Positions 1 through 13,019 are shown, numbered from the stretch's first letter. The stretch is DNA of 64,000 nt from Macrobrachium rosenbergii (GCF_040412425.1 NC_089742.1:72217506-72281505); one strand, 5' to 3'. Notes: generated by a model not told the origin, from the sequence alone. Numbers and translations are program-made.

Positions 1-715
1 GTTACGTGGTCATATGCTTTTTCTTGCCTACATGGTATGCTTTTCTTGCCATGGTACATGGCCATATGAGGAATTTTTTCTTGCCTGGTACATATGCTTT
101 TTCTTGCCTTGGTACATGGTCATATGCTTTTTCTTGCCTTGGTACATGGTCATATGCTTTTTCTTGCCTTGGTACATGGCCATATGCTCTTTCTTGCCTT
201 GGTACATGGTCATGGCCTTGGTACATGGTCATATGCTTTCTTGCCTTTACATTCATATGCTTTTTCCTTGGTACATGGTCATATGCTTTTTCTTGCCTTG
301 GTACATGGTCATATGCTTTTTCTTGCCTTGGTACATGGCCATATGCTCTTTCTTGCCTTGGTACATGGTCATATGCTTTTTCTTGCCTTGGTACATGGCC
401 ATATGCTCTTTCTTGCCTTGGTACATGGCCATATGCTTTCTTGCCTTTGCTTTTTCTTGCCTTGGTACATGGTCATATGCTTTTTTTGCCTTTGCCATTT
501 GCTCTTTCTTGCCTTGGTACACATGGTCATATGCTTTCTTGCCTTTACATGGTTGCTTTCTTGCCTTGGTACATGGCCATATGCTTTTTCTTGCCTTGGT
601 ACATGGTCATATGCTTTTTCTTGCCTTGGTACATGGCCATATGCTCTTTCTTGCCTTGGTACATGGTCATATGCTTTCTTGCCTTGGTACATGGTCATGT
701 GCTTTTTCTAAGTCA
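1..715 (-). repeat. 30-bp minisatellite derived from LINE RT motif A
   Basis: About two dozen head-to-tail copies of a 30-bp unit (plus strand ttgccttggtacatggtcat followed by atgctttttc), with variants such as ggtcat/ggccat and several shortened units. The array runs off the left edge of the window. Because 30 is a multiple of three, every frame stays largely open, so all long ORFs here are frame artefacts. In one minus-strand frame the unit reads KAYDHVPRQE. At the right edge the minus strand reads VFIDLEKAHDHVPRQE at about 668-716, which is motif A of a LINE reverse transcriptase. The array is therefore read as a tandem expansion of that codon block, directly continuous with the LINE at 716-1950. 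The repeat itself is certain; its origin is inference from the shared sequence. Confidence 0.95.
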
Positions 716-1950
716 ATAAACACCAGTACAAATTCCTGTTACCTTCCAAAAACTTTTTCTGCACCTGTCTCACAATAAAAGAGGGAATATAGTAGTACTG
801 CTGTTTTCCCCAGGCTTGTTTTCAGTCAGTTTTTTCAATACTTCATGTATAAGTTCCATAACCTTTATTCCTCTGAAATTTCCACATTCCATATCACCCC
901 TTTGTTTATAGATGTACACTATTACACTCTTCTCCCAGTTAAAGGGAATGCCTTCTCCCTCCCTTCACATCTCCAGCAGTTCCAACAACCATTCTGTACC
1001 TTCTTCATCCAAAGTTCTTATTATTTCTATTACTGCTATCCTGCTGAGTTCCTCTAATGGCCCACAAGATGGGAAAAGTCTCCTCCAGCACTCCCTATTT
1101 ATTCTCTCCATTCAGTTCTCCAAAGTACTCTTTCCTTCTCTTATCTTCATCCTCTATCAGTGTGTTGCCATTTTATGTGGCTGCATCCTTCCATATCTCT
1201 TTTTGCCCATTCCCTTGCCTTGAATATCTTAGAAAAATCATTTGTTCTCCTTTATTGCTCCCTAGTTTCTCAGAGTGGTTTCCAAGCTTCATTTTCTGAC
1301 TGAGCCACAAACTTCTTAACTGGCATTTCTATCTCTCTCTCTTACTCTTGCATCACCTGGATTTTCAATGTTAATTCATCTCTTTCCATTTCCTCTCTCT
1401 CTCTGTCATCTCCACCTTTCTGTATCCTTTCTTTTTACCAAACTTCTTTACTTTCTGTAGATTGACCTAACACTCCATTTTTTTTTATTCTTCAATTTCC
1501 ATATTCTAATTTTCTTCACAGTAAACCTCTTTCTTTTCCTCTCTTGTCCCATTCATCATTCCATCACTAACAATTTGTGCTGTGTGACCACACTCTCTCC
1601 ATGTATTACCATTTCCAGGTACTGGATTACCTTTCCCTAACAGCCCTTATATCTCTATTTCTTGTCAGAAGGTAGTATCTCTGTCTCACACTGTCTACTT
1701 CTGCATGTTATAAGATGATGTTTCCTCTTTTGGAAGCCAGTGTTTGCAACAAACAGATGCAGCCCTTCAACCATCTCCAGTAATCTCCAGCCTTCACTAT
1801 TTCTTTCACTTTACCCTTTCCCTTTATTAAATCTTTCAAAGCCATCAGCTCTTTCTGACTAATATGACAACAGTTTTTCAGTTCCCTCCACTTACTATTA
1901 ACTCAGAATTAAGTATATTCCTAAGGTACTCCCACAAACATTCTCTAAAG
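716..1950 (-). pseudogene. LINE (RTE-like) endonuclease/reverse transcriptase fragment
   Basis: Degenerate non-LTR retrotransposon on the minus strand, recognised by translating the complement. From right to left: an endonuclease C-terminal segment near 1690-1760 (LFVANTGFQKRKHHLIT); a linker with the typical charged pattern (KIRIWKLKN near 1500); then N-terminal RT blocks WEKSVIVYIYKQRGD and CGNFRGIKVMELIHEVLKKL near 860-960; and VRQVQKKFLEGNRNLYW near 725-775. The next block would be FIDLEKAYD, reached after a one-base frameshift at about 716, where the minisatellite begins. Multiple stops and frameshifts make it non-functional. Plus-strand ORFs at 845-1299 are antisense shadows of it. Family assignment rests on recalled RTE-type LINE motifs common in decapods; the exact clade is uncertain. 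The 5' limit near 1950 is approximate. Confidence 0.8.
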
Positions 1951-3865
1951 GGGTCTCTCTTCTCCTCCAGACAACCTCGTTGTAGTGCATAAGATGTTAT
2001 GATATTCATGATCTTTCTTATAGAATATTCGTGAACTGTGATGGTAAAAATATAACTAATTTCTAGTTGGGGAAAAATATATTTCCAAGCATATTACTTT
2101 GTCAGTTTTTCAAAGTTTACACTTTCGAACACAGAAAAAATCCAATGAAAACAAATGGTATAAGAAACTATATAGAATGTGTAGAAAGAAAAAAATGAAA
2201 CTGATAATTTACATTGAAGTACTTCATATATAATTAACTTTGCTATATGTATCATGTATTTTCTCATGTCATTTGGGGTGGGTTCGAACAACAATAGGCA
2301 ATGCCTTTAAAATGCTATTAATTTAATTACCTTCACACGTTCATGTAACCTATACAAAATTATATTTTCTTCAATCTATGGGTATCAGAACATATATGCT
2401 AATGCAAAGATGTATATCACGTTTAGAATGCTTTAACAATACAAAAAAGCTGACAAAAGTATAACAAATAAACGATTTACAGGCAATGTTGGGGATGACA
2501 TCTCTAACAGCAGTAGTACTGGTGGCAACAATCAAGACCATGATACTCCTTTGTCTGAGCCCAGGCCTCAGCCCTCTACTTTGAAGTCCACTGCTACAGA
2601 CAGGCTACAGTCACAGCAAACCCAAAACAGCTACTGGTAAGGAAAGTCAATGGTTAACTACTAGATCACGTAAGGCTATGTGAGGCAATCCAAAATAAAG
2701 TACCAGTAAGGAATCCAAAATAAAGTACCAGTAAGGAATCCAAAATAAAGTACCAGTAAGGAAAGTCAAAGTTAAACTACCAGTACTGGTAAGAGTTTGT
2801 GAGGCAGCAACAAAAATGGGGCTTCAAGGGTACATAAGGTATAACAGTTAGATGACTGACACAACAACAGATGTCCCAGTCTCAGAGGAAACTTCTACAA
2901 AACCACCAATTATAGAAAGTGAAAAAATGAGTGAAAACTAAAGGAGAACATCAGCATTAACAAGAGAAATCACAGAAAAAAGCAAAAAACATCATTCTCA
3001 GTTACATGAATGCGTTGTGGTGGAAATTCATGTGAACCAAAGCGGAGTTTTGTATGGCATTAGTAACTGAGGTCACACCAACCCTTACAGTTCATTTCTT
3101 AAAACATGTGCATGGAACTAAAAAAGGGCTTTTGTAAATTTCAGTGTCACAAGACAAACACTACTGTGAAACCGATGAGACTGACAGTTGCAAATGTTGA
3201 GGAATCCAAGCCTGATAAAACGGAAAGAATAACTGGCCAAAGTGAATACAGGTCATCGGAAAATACAATCTCATCTGAAGAGCCAAACTTTCTTTCATTT
3301 TCAGTATTTGTTCTTTGTTAATGAAAAAAAAAAAAAAATCATGGAAAATTATTAAGTAAAGTACATGTATAAGTATGTCACAAAGCCAAATTTTATTTCA
3401 CTTTGTATAAAATATACACAATGTCCAAAGTCAAAGTTTTTGTTTTAAATGTTAGATAAAGTTAGTGAATGTGCAAAGCCAACATTATTTTTACAAATTA
3501 ATGTCCATTTTATGTTCACATAAAGCCAAACAGCTTTCGTTTATTTTCTTATGAACTAACCTTAATTGCATATTTGATATTTGTAGTGCCTTCATGAACA
3601 ATTCTTAGACATTCCAGGCCCAATGACTCATGATAAAAGTCTATTTTTTTTAAAGAAGGATACACCCTTTCATTTACATGCTTCATAAAAATCATGGCTG
3701 CATCTGCAGAGATTTAATTTACAATAAAATTTGCCTATTCTTCTAATGATCCCTAAAAGTCTGAATTGTCCTTGGAATGTTCAGGATGATTGAAGCTTGA
3801 CATATGGGACATTTACATGTGTATTCTATGGATGTCTGAGGTCACACTAAGGATAGGGTGTTTGT

Positions 3866-3870
<5 letters not shown>
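1951..3870. other. AT-rich stretch without a recognisable gene
   Basis: Apart from the 25-bp tandem repeat at 2687-2761 and a poly(A) run near 3325-3338, nothing interpretable was seen. Short ORFs such as 3106-3321 have no recognisable domain and are compatible with chance. Confidence 0.5.
2687..2761. repeat. 25-bp tandem repeat, 3 copies
   Basis: Three identical 25-bp units (aatccaaaataaagtaccag followed by taagg) lie head to tail at 2687, 2712 and 2737. Partial related motifs (taccagtaaggaaagtcaa) flank them, so this is a local expansion. Confidence 0.95.

Positions 3871-3956
<86 letters not shown>
3871..3956. repeat. (AT)n microsatellite
   Basis: Uninterrupted AT dinucleotide tract of about 86 bp. 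Confidence 0.99.
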
Positions 3957-3962
<6 letters not shown>

Positions 3963-6900
3963 TGTTACAGTACAAGATTTTTGGGGATGAGGATTGACAG
4001 GTCATTATATCAGCCTCCAATAGGTTTCAAGATTTTATTACATCCAAATACGAAGATCAGTAAAAAAATATATAAAATTTGTCCAAATCCACCCCAGTTT
4101 ACAGTACTTTGGGTAACTTGATGACCTCTAAAATATATTCAACTACAAAAATGATTGCTCTGTATATGATTTTCAGATACAGTGTGTGTGCATGCATGTT
4201 AATTAAAATCAAAGCAATTGTGTTATCCAATATAACTACATTGTTTAAATGGATTTTTGAAGTTTTTTTTTTTTTAGGGAAAAATAAACATTGCAAATAT
4301 GACTGAAAAGTTCAGCAAGATATGAAACAGGTCATGTCATGATATTTTGGTCATAAGGAATGAGAAGGTGGATTAACCTGTAACTATATAGCCTACCGTA
4401 ATTTTCCCGTGTTAGTATGGAGGAAGAGGAGTTTTAGAGAGTACTAAGGCATTCCACTTACTATTCAGGGAAATGCACCACTGTTTTATGCACTGCTTAG
4501 TCACGAAAAATAGTAATTATGGTAACAGTTAGCATTGATGTTGTGAGCACTGAAAAATAAAAAATTCCTGACAAAACCATGCACCATATGCACTGAAGAT
4601 GTAAGCTTTTACAACTGGTAGATAAACTGGCACCAATGTTCCCAGTAGTAAACAAAACTCATGAAAACTTGAAAACAGCCACAGCTAAAATAAAATTTCA
4701 TATCCCGTCACAGCAATTCTGGGTCATTTTTGACACAAAAAATGTTTAGGCTTTTACCTTTTCAATATGCCATGCAGTTTTGTCTTTATTTCAAATTAGC
4801 CATTCTTTGTCCATCCAATTTTTTTTTTTTTTTTACTTTATAGCCCTTAGGATACATGTTACTTGTGAAAAACTGTCTATACCCAGTGTTATCTGCAAAA
4901 GATTCACAAATTCTTGGTCCATCATAATCATTATTGAGTGGTGCATCCAGTATTCTGCCCTACATGACACAAGACCTAAAACACCCCCCTTGTAGTACTC
5001 CTCTTGACAGGATTTTGGCACAGTTTTCCAATTTTAAACCTGTGCTTGAAAAGTTCTACATGGCATCTCTTTTTGGCATAATCCTTGGTAAGAGTGGCTG
5101 CTTTTGTTGAGCCTCCTCTGGCTGTTTGTACCTTGATAGGCTCATTTCATAATTGATTTTAGCAGACGTTTAACACACGGATACTGTTCCAGACTCCAAT
5201 TCTCCCTTTTTATCAGGGCTTGGGACTGTCAATGACACCGAACATCATCTGCCACCTACTTATACTGAGACCTATAAATTCAAAAGCACAATGGTTTTAT
5301 TATGCTAGCATTTCACATTTGCCATCATCAATTCATCATTCATTCTGGAGAATAATATAATTTCAGTGAACTTATTTTTCTTGCCTTTTCATTTCCACCT
5401 ACTTATTTCTAACAACGATTTGAGCTCGGATTATTTCACTTTAAACTTTTACCTGTGAAATGCCATAGTTCAAACAGTAAAAATCTGGTTCAAAAACATT
5501 AGATTTTGGTTAGAGCTTAAAGCTTTTCGCTGGCCTTATTAGTCCCAGTCTAAAGTATCACTCGTTTTGAGTTTTTTTTTTTTTTGTATCATTCCTCAAC
5601 ACAGTAAATCAAACCCCATTTCTTCTCTGAATTTCTCATGTAGGTAATATCTTGGTCTCTATTCTGTTGACCTGAAGGATGAATTTCTTCCTATCATGTG
5701 GCTTCCCATTTTCATCTGTAGAAGTCAAAATCACTGGATAGAGCAGTTCAACAATTACTTCTTTCCTAGCTTTGCAGCAGTTTACAGATTGTTTCTCTTC
5801 TAGTTTTGGAATTCTTTCTGGAAGCTCCCTAGATTGCTAACTTATAAGTGTATACCAGAGTCGTACTGATGAAATCATGTCTGCACTGAAGTCAATCTTC
5901 AAAAATGAAAGCACACAGTACAGAGTAAAGAAGTAGCCTCAATTTTGAAACAGAACACTAGAGCAGAAGACCACATTAAGTAATATTCAAATGATACATT
6001 TTATATACAACATATTTACTAAATATTAAAAGTAGCTCAATCATAATAAGCATTTACAATTCCCAAATACAGTGTGATCATTCTTTTGGCAAAAAACATA
6101 ACTAGTACCATCTTCACTTAACTTTCATATGGTACCGTAAACAAGATTTACCAATAATGTATTTTCAAACCATAGCCTCTGCCATAGTTTATGAACTTTG
6201 GTCTTCACATTCTTCATCTAAAGTACTTCTGCTGAGGGGTATTAGGCTCAAATTACTCCAGATACATGTTCACCTCTCTGCATAAGCTTTAATCCACTTA
6301 ATATCATTGCCTGTACACTATACTTGGCAATCTAAGTTTACTACTACCTTTTCCTTTCTTCTCTTGTTACCCTTCCATGTAAGAGCAATCTGTTTCAATT
6401 TGCAAGAAGTTTTAGACTTTGCTCACTGATTTATGCTCATTTAAAACAACCACCTTCAATGATTAGTGTTAGGTTAGGCACCATCATACTTACATTACTT
6501 AGAAAGGGTAAGCTTACTATAAATTTTATCTAAACAATTTTTCTCATCTGAAAGGTTTACAACTTAGTTATGGAAGATTTGACAAAGTATTACAGTTATA
6601 AAGATCAGTGGGGTTTGTGGCTCTAAAAGCTAACCTTGTCATACCCAATAACAGGTAAGCTGAACTAAACAACAGCTCAGACAAGATAATACTCTTTGCC
6701 CAAACTAAATTTCTAAGTAGTACATATAGGCTATCTATGGCAAAGATTTCTCCATGATCAATCAGTAAGAATTTGAGTCTATCAAGTTTAAGCTTCAATG
6801 AACAGCTTTGTCCAAACTACTAAGCAATATAACCCACATTTGATATTGGGAACCTAGGCCTCACAAAATTAATCCAGTCCAGAGTACTGTAGTAACAGAA

Positions 6901-9392
6901 ATAAAGGGACAACTTTTTGTGCATTCATTTTTCCATCTGCACCATACATCTTTTCTCCTTAATGGTGTCAACTCCAAAGGAGTTCTTCCAATTCTCTGCT
7001 AGTATTTAGGGATCAGGATGCTATCCAATTGGGCTAACTAACCAATAGGCCTATAGTTCATTAGTATAATTTACAGAGACAGCACTGGATTTTATGGGAA
7101 CATACCGATATAAATCCAGCCTTGTCCAGCATTTGAACATGGGACATCTGCAAGCATGTTACAATTACACCACAAGGGCCTTTTCTACACTGTTGGAACT
7201 CATGATCAAAATATCATTATTCATGCAAATAAAAATATAACATACTAGGCAACATCCTACAAAAATATAACTAGGCAAGATGTACACATACTTTTATTGA
7301 CAAATATCACCATCATACATGGGCTACACTTAACATACTTGTAACCTATTTAGCTTACATATAAGTTACAATACTAATATCAAGTAATTCAGCTTTAAAT
7401 GTTATCTTTAACTCAAAGTCAAGCATAGTCTAATAATACATCATATTTAGGCTACACAACTGTCATACATTCTTATAGGCCTAACACAGTTACAGTTAGG
7501 CATAAGCCTAAGATGTATCATCATCTCCTTTAAACCCATACTCAACTCTGCCTTATCAATTCATAAATAACTTACTACAGATCTATTACTCTTGTAGCAG
7601 CATCAGTGCCAAGCATCAGTCAAATGAGATATAATAAATGCCTGCTTTCATTTAACCTGACTAATTAGCGTGCCTTGCGTATTATTTACTCTACTGATAC
7701 CAAATTCTTCTGCTTTTAAAATTAAACAAGTAACAACTGAGCTGAACATATGTTCACCTTATGGATTTGCCTAACCTACTGTGGATTTCAACTCGGATTA
7801 TGCAGATCCCTTATATAATTAAGGACATGTGAAGGCAACCAGGCCTAAAATATAGATACGGCCTCTTTAACTTCAAACGTTTGCTTCGTTATTCCTTGTA
7901 AATTCAAATAAACCCGATTACTAAAAGCCTATTAAGCCTTTAGTATCATGAAAACTTGGCTTTTAACAACACAAAGACGGATCTCACTAATACTAACTTA
8001 CAACTGATGACCCCGTTTCAATAGGTTAAATGATTAACATTTGTACAACAATACCGAGTGACCATCACCATATCTTTTCAGGCTAATGACAGTTTTGTTT
8101 ATTTTGCAATGCACGACAGGCTAGTTTACCCGATAGCATAAAGCTATTGCTCGTTTGCCAGGTTCCAAAAGCCCGAGGATGAGACGATTGTCATACAGAG
8201 ACATATAATAAATTTCATAAATTTCATTTGCGGTTCGAGACTTCGGATGAGTTTGGGTGTCAAGCAATATGGCCTCCTCTTACCGACAAAACCAAAAGAT
8301 GACATTGCGTTTAAAAACCTTTCCTATACAAGCATCGGTCCCTCTTTCCCCTTTGTGATTCAATACACTCAATTTGTATAACCTCTAATATATCTGGGAA
8401 CACAACTCGACTTGTACCAATGAAAATCTTAAATACAATACGTAAATACTTACGATATAGAATTGCAATGCAGAAACGGTGGCTTCTTGTGGTTATAATG
8501 CTTCGCCGGTTTGCCACCAGGGCGTCGCCACATTCGCTATGAGCGCCATATTTTTTCTCGATGTAAACAAACCAATACACATCACAGTAGTTACCGTGGG
8601 ACCCCTGCGAGCAAAATTTCCGCTACTGCGTAATTGACTTTTTATCATCACGAAAATGTTGACATATTTAGAAAACTCCAGCGACAGTATCCACTGCAGG
8701 TTTGTCATGTTCAATGTAATTCTTAGGCCAAAAATGTATTGTAGTCATAGGCCGAAACCTTGGATATTTTGTGGTCATGACGTGTCTTCCCTCTGGTATG
8801 GCGATGTTTAGGCTGAATGGCACTGTTGCGTAGAGTTAAAAATTAGTCCCACTGTTTAGAATTGAGACTGGTGTAGGGTAATTAACTTGAAAGTAAGGGG
8901 TCGAGTGCTAAGTGTTCCATAATTAGTTTCACATGTCCGACTTGTTTGTAAGAATTTGTGCAGATGTATGGTACAGGACCGTCACCAGACAAAGAAGTCA
9001 CCAAGACACAAAAGATAGTCCATTTCTTATGTTACATGTCAGGTTAGGTCCATAAGTGCCTGAAAGATATTTAAAGGGATTCATCATACTTTCCAAATTC
9101 TTCCTTAAACAGGAAAATATAGGTGAATTGCATTCTGATTTTGGTAATTTTTTTTTTTTAATGAGCAGGTTACAAGTCAGTCCTATAGGCCAGTGCGTCA
9201 GTCACATCCTGTAAGTTTGTAACTATAGGCTGGTCTGTTATACACTTTAAGATCTCTAGGGTAGGGTGAATAAAGAATTTCCATGTTGACAAATGGCTCA
9301 CTGGTTATGATAAAAGTATGTGGTTAGCACAATCTCAAGTAAAACTTTTCTTGTTAAATGTAAAGGAAAAGGCCACACGATATTATTTATTG
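3957..9392. other. AT-rich stretch without a recognisable gene
   Basis: About 5.4 kb with only short chance-length ORFs (none above about 90 codons) and poly(T) runs near 4264, 4822 and 5571. The segment around 8150-8650 is less AT-rich and contains YY1-like ATGGC words (8270, 8547). It could be a promoter or first exon, but no coding signal supports this. Confidence 0.4.
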
Positions 9393-9642
9393 ATATAATT
9401 TTTTAGGAAAAAAATATAGAAGATGGTACAAGTGGGATAATATAAGAATATTACCAAGATAATGAAAAATTTACCATCTTTTGCTAATGTTTTTACATTC
9501 ATCCCTGAGTACTAGAGAAAAGTCAAATTTTTTACAAAATACAGTGAATTTCTCATTATCTTTGTACATTTCTCAAATTATCTCATCTGTACTGCATTAC
9601 ATACACCATCTTCTACATTGTTTAGCAGAAAAATTATATTAA
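9393..9642. mobile_element. Palindromic MITE-like element
   Basis: Two imperfect inverted arms of about 100 bp. The left arm (ATATAATTTTTTAG near 9393, then ATAGAAGATGGT at 9416) matches the reverse complement of the right arm (GTAGAAGATGGT at 9604-9615, then the complement of ATATAATTTTT ending near 9642). Interior blocks GATAATAT.AGAA and AAGATAATGAAAAATT also recur in inverted form. There is no ORF. Size and architecture fit a non-autonomous DNA transposon, but no clear target-site duplication was seen. Confidence 0.55.
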
Positions 9643-12189
9643 AAAATTACATATTTGTGCAGCCGTCTGCTTTACATTTACAATTTTCTAAAGTAAAGCC
9701 ATGAGTTTAAAACTGACCTTAAAAATTCATTTTATTTTAGATATTTTCTTTGGAAACCAAATAATTTTGTCTTAAAAACAAAGAAATGCTGCATAATTTG
9801 TGACCTGCACACTTAGAAGTTCAGCTGTCACTCAAATGACCTAATCTTGAACCAACCATCTACTCAAATAACTGTTGTGGTCAAGCTGCCAATGTGGTAA
9901 GATGATATGGAAATCCAAGGTTGTAAATGACAGGTCTCAGGTAAAACCATAAACAGGAGATTAACATTAAGGAAAGATTTATATGGCTAAATAGATTTTG
10001 TTGTGCTTGTTTTCCTACCTAGGCACGCCCTAGCGATCTTGGAGTGTTTACCGTATATACTGCATATTATTAGTTAAATAAAGTGTTGTGAAATTTTAAA
10101 ATTGCATATTTTATATTTTTAAGAAAAAAAGGCTACTAGGCATGGTTTACTCTAGGTTTGTCATATGTATGGTTTACATAGTGAGAGTGAAGTTTAAAAC
10201 TAGTGTCTAAGTAGGCTACAGGATAAATTGCTTTTTACTAGCCTATCAGCTTTTTTTAAAGTGAAAGTTTTTGTCTAAAATTAGTTTTAAATTTAAAAGA
10301 TTTTTTGCCTGAAGGTTAGGTGAGGCTCATTATTGTCCGTGGTCATTTCCATAATTGATGGTGCTTTATATGTACAGAGTATGTTTTAGGTTATTTGCTG
10401 TCGAGGGAAGATTGACCTAATGAAGCACGTTTCAAAGGAATTTGAACGTGAAGAAAAGCAAATAGTGATATATCAAAGGTTGTAAGTGAGAGAGTATCAA
10501 ATTGTGAAAAGCATAAAATATATTGTTTGTATAAATTTGAGTTATGTGTAAGAGCAAAGAAATATTTGCTCGTAATGAGATAAGGTACAAAATACAGTCA
10601 TTTTTTCACTTTGAGTATGTTAATTCCACAGTAATTTCATGTTAGATTTCCCCCTTATATTGAAATTTACCATTTCCTCTACCTCAGATATCAAAAATTA
10701 ATGTATTGCTGTAAATTACGCCAGAATATCAGTATGTTTTAATAGTCATGTTGCGTTTTCTCAGGAATTTTATAAATTCATAATAGCAGTATAAATACAA
10801 ATATAGTCATGGCTGTTTAGTTGAATACTAGAGACATTAATTCATCATATTGACAATATGAAATAGTTGTGATGAGTGTTTATAGCAGTCTGTGAAATTC
10901 TTTGAAGTTAGAATATTGAAGCAGGCATAACTGATATGTTTGAAGTGAGCATCATTATAGCTGACATTTGGAAACGATGATTAAAACATCACGACCAAAA
11001 GCTAAAGTAAGAAAAAATGTTAAAGAGAAAGACTGAACAAATTTTGTTCATTCATAGTTACAAGCATATATATAGGCCTAATTATTTTGTTTTTATGTCT
11101 AAAAAATAGAGCAACAATAAAAAGTGCAAGAATTACAAATGGAACATACAAAAGAGGGAAAGAATTTGAAACTTAGAGGAACAGTGCTCCTAATTTAAAA
11201 GATTCACTGTGTACAAGTAATTCTGATGATGTTAGAGCATGTTTGACTTTAGTGCTGTTGAAGTGCCTCTATTACTATAATGTTGAAACTTTTAAATTGC
11301 AAGGGCTATATAAGAAGGTCTTGTCATGTAATTACAGGATTATATGTTGATGAACTACAAGTCTCCCCATCAGTTGAATTTTATAATGCTTCACTTTTTG
11401 GAGTACTGTATATGGTGCATTATAAATATAAAGATTTTGAATCATATAACGGGAAAGTGCAGGCCTACATCATAAAACTACTTGAAACACTGACTGTGGA
11501 AAAGAAAAATTTTTATTTCACTCAGAAGAAATGTTAACCTGAAAATGATGAAGGCATTTTAACACTAAAGAATAAATTATTAAGAGCTAATAACATTTTG
11601 TTGTTGTTCAATGAGTTATTAGTTTTCCTTTTACAGAATATTGTTTATTTTGTGAATTTTCTTTTCACATTAATAAGCATTTTTTGCTTTGATTAATTTT
11701 TTTTAGATTTTTACACTTTTAGGTTTGTACTATATTTAACCATCTTTATTTTCTTTTATTTATTTATACTGCATTGTATACATAGGTTGAGAGAGAAGTA
11801 TGTTAATCAAAAGTCCAGCAGTAAAGTTGTTTTAGAGAGTAAAATGGTAATTGGGATTTTTGCGTAAGTTGTGGTTTATTCCTGTTGATGACAGAAATTT
11901 AAGTGGGCAAACTGAGAAAAGCCATACAGCGACCTCCTTAGATGTAAAGTCTGATTATGATTGCTTATTATTAGATTTGTTTATAAGGTACTCATGAAAT
12001 GACCAGCTCAGTTTTTGTAAATTATTTTTATGAGAATTTCTGTATATATATATGTATATGTATGTATGTATACTGTACTGTCCATTGCATTGCTGAGCTC
12101 AAATATAGTGGCACATGCTGTGGAAGTTTACTGTACCGTGTCACTTTTTCTGAAGTCAACTCTTGTTATGGGAAAAGGCTTAATGTTTA
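9643..12189. other. AT-rich stretch without a recognisable gene
   Basis: No coding, RNA or repeat signature is recognised. The 85-codon ORF at 11280-11537 has no family resemblance I can name. Confidence 0.4.
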
Positions 12190-12845
12190 AAAATCAAAAA
12201 TATATACAAACATTAAGGTACAAATTTCATTTAATATCCAATTTGCTCTACCTTAGAAATAACATACGTATACAGTGGATCCCTGTTTATTCGCGATTCA
12301 GCAGTCGCAGAATCAATTATTTGCAGACTTTTCTGTGGATCGCATTTTTCAGTAAGTTGCGGAAAATTCAGTAATTCGCGGATTTTTTCTTCGAAAAATA
12401 TTCACTGATTACTGTATTTTCATGTTATTTTTGTGACTAAATACAAAAATGTATTTAATCACAAAAATAACAAAAATAGGCAATTATGAGCATTTTTAGA
12501 GGGGTCTTTGGTGTTCCAGTTATTAAAATATACAGTTATAAGTGTTTTTAGAGGGGTTCCAATATATCGCAGATTTTTGGTATTCGCATGTGGTTGTGGT
12601 ACCTAACCCCCGCGAGTACGGGGGTCCACTGTATATTGAAGGGGAATTATAATTGATAAGTGGTTCGTCATCTCACAGGCTTGAACCACTTACACAGGAA
12701 CCAACAGTGTTCAATGACACTCCTTAAACCACTCCGCTATCAAGAGAGGGATAAGTTGATACTGACTCTGCTGTAGAAATCCCCATCGAACGCAAGTACA
12801 GTATTTGTACTTAGTGTCGGTATCAACCCACTTCCATCGTGATAG
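12190..12845 (-). mobile_element. tRNA-derived SINE-like repeat, copy A, interrupted by a MITE
   Basis: Read on the minus strand, a tRNA-like head carries an A-box-like TAGCGGAGTGGTTTAAGG (about 12727-12744) and a B-box-like GTGGTTCAAGCCTG (about 12678-12691). A body follows: GATGACGAACCACTT and TTATAATTCCCC. The repeat is then cut at 12633 by the element at 12273-12631 and resumes at 12271 with ATGTTATTTCTAAGGTAGAG and AAATTTGTACCTTAATGTTT. The same order, uninterrupted, occurs on the plus strand at 26598-26850, including the leader GCAGAGTC..GTATCAACTT and CCTCTCTTGA. It is not a functional tRNA: the A-to-B spacing is long and no acceptor stem is seen. Confidence 0.75.
12273..12631. mobile_element. 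359-bp TA-flanked MITE (Tc1/mariner/pogo-like)
   Basis: Terminal inverted repeats begin CAGTGGATCCCTGTTTATTC at the left. On the complement of the right end they begin CAGTGGACCCCCGTACTCGC. TA dinucleotides flank both ends (12271-12272 and 12632-12633), as expected for the Tc1/mariner/pogo superfamily. A near-perfect internal palindrome (TGTTATTTTTGTGACTAAAT and its complement) lies at 12423-12472. There is no transposase ORF. Comparison with the uninterrupted relative at 26.75 kb shows it inserted into an older SINE-like repeat. Confidence 0.88.
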
Positions 12846-13019
12846 CCAATTGGTGCATTTGAGACACGTAGCTATTTTTATGAAGGAATTTTTATCACAT
12901 CACCATGATTTTTTATACATAAACATTATTTTGGTTTTTAACTTCATAAGAGGAGTTGGCTTCAGAATAAAAAAAGTTAGACATTGCAGTAAAATGTCCA
13001 TAGTATTAACCGCCATATT

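Noticed and set aside
1..715. CRISPR-like repeat array
   Set aside because: Units are directly abutting with no spacers, and the genome is eukaryotic.
6..778. Three long plus-strand ORFs of 200-250 codons over the minisatellite
   Set aside because: All frames of a 30-bp repeat without stops stay open. The proteins are repeats of LALVHGHMLF or CLGTWSYAFS with no composition typical of a gene. The only meaningful frame is the minus-strand RT motif.
12660..12752. Candidate tRNA-Ser/Leu gene on the minus strand
   Set aside because: It has good A and B boxes but no acceptor or anticodon stem, and it is part of a longer repeat also present at 26.6 kb, so it is a SINE head.
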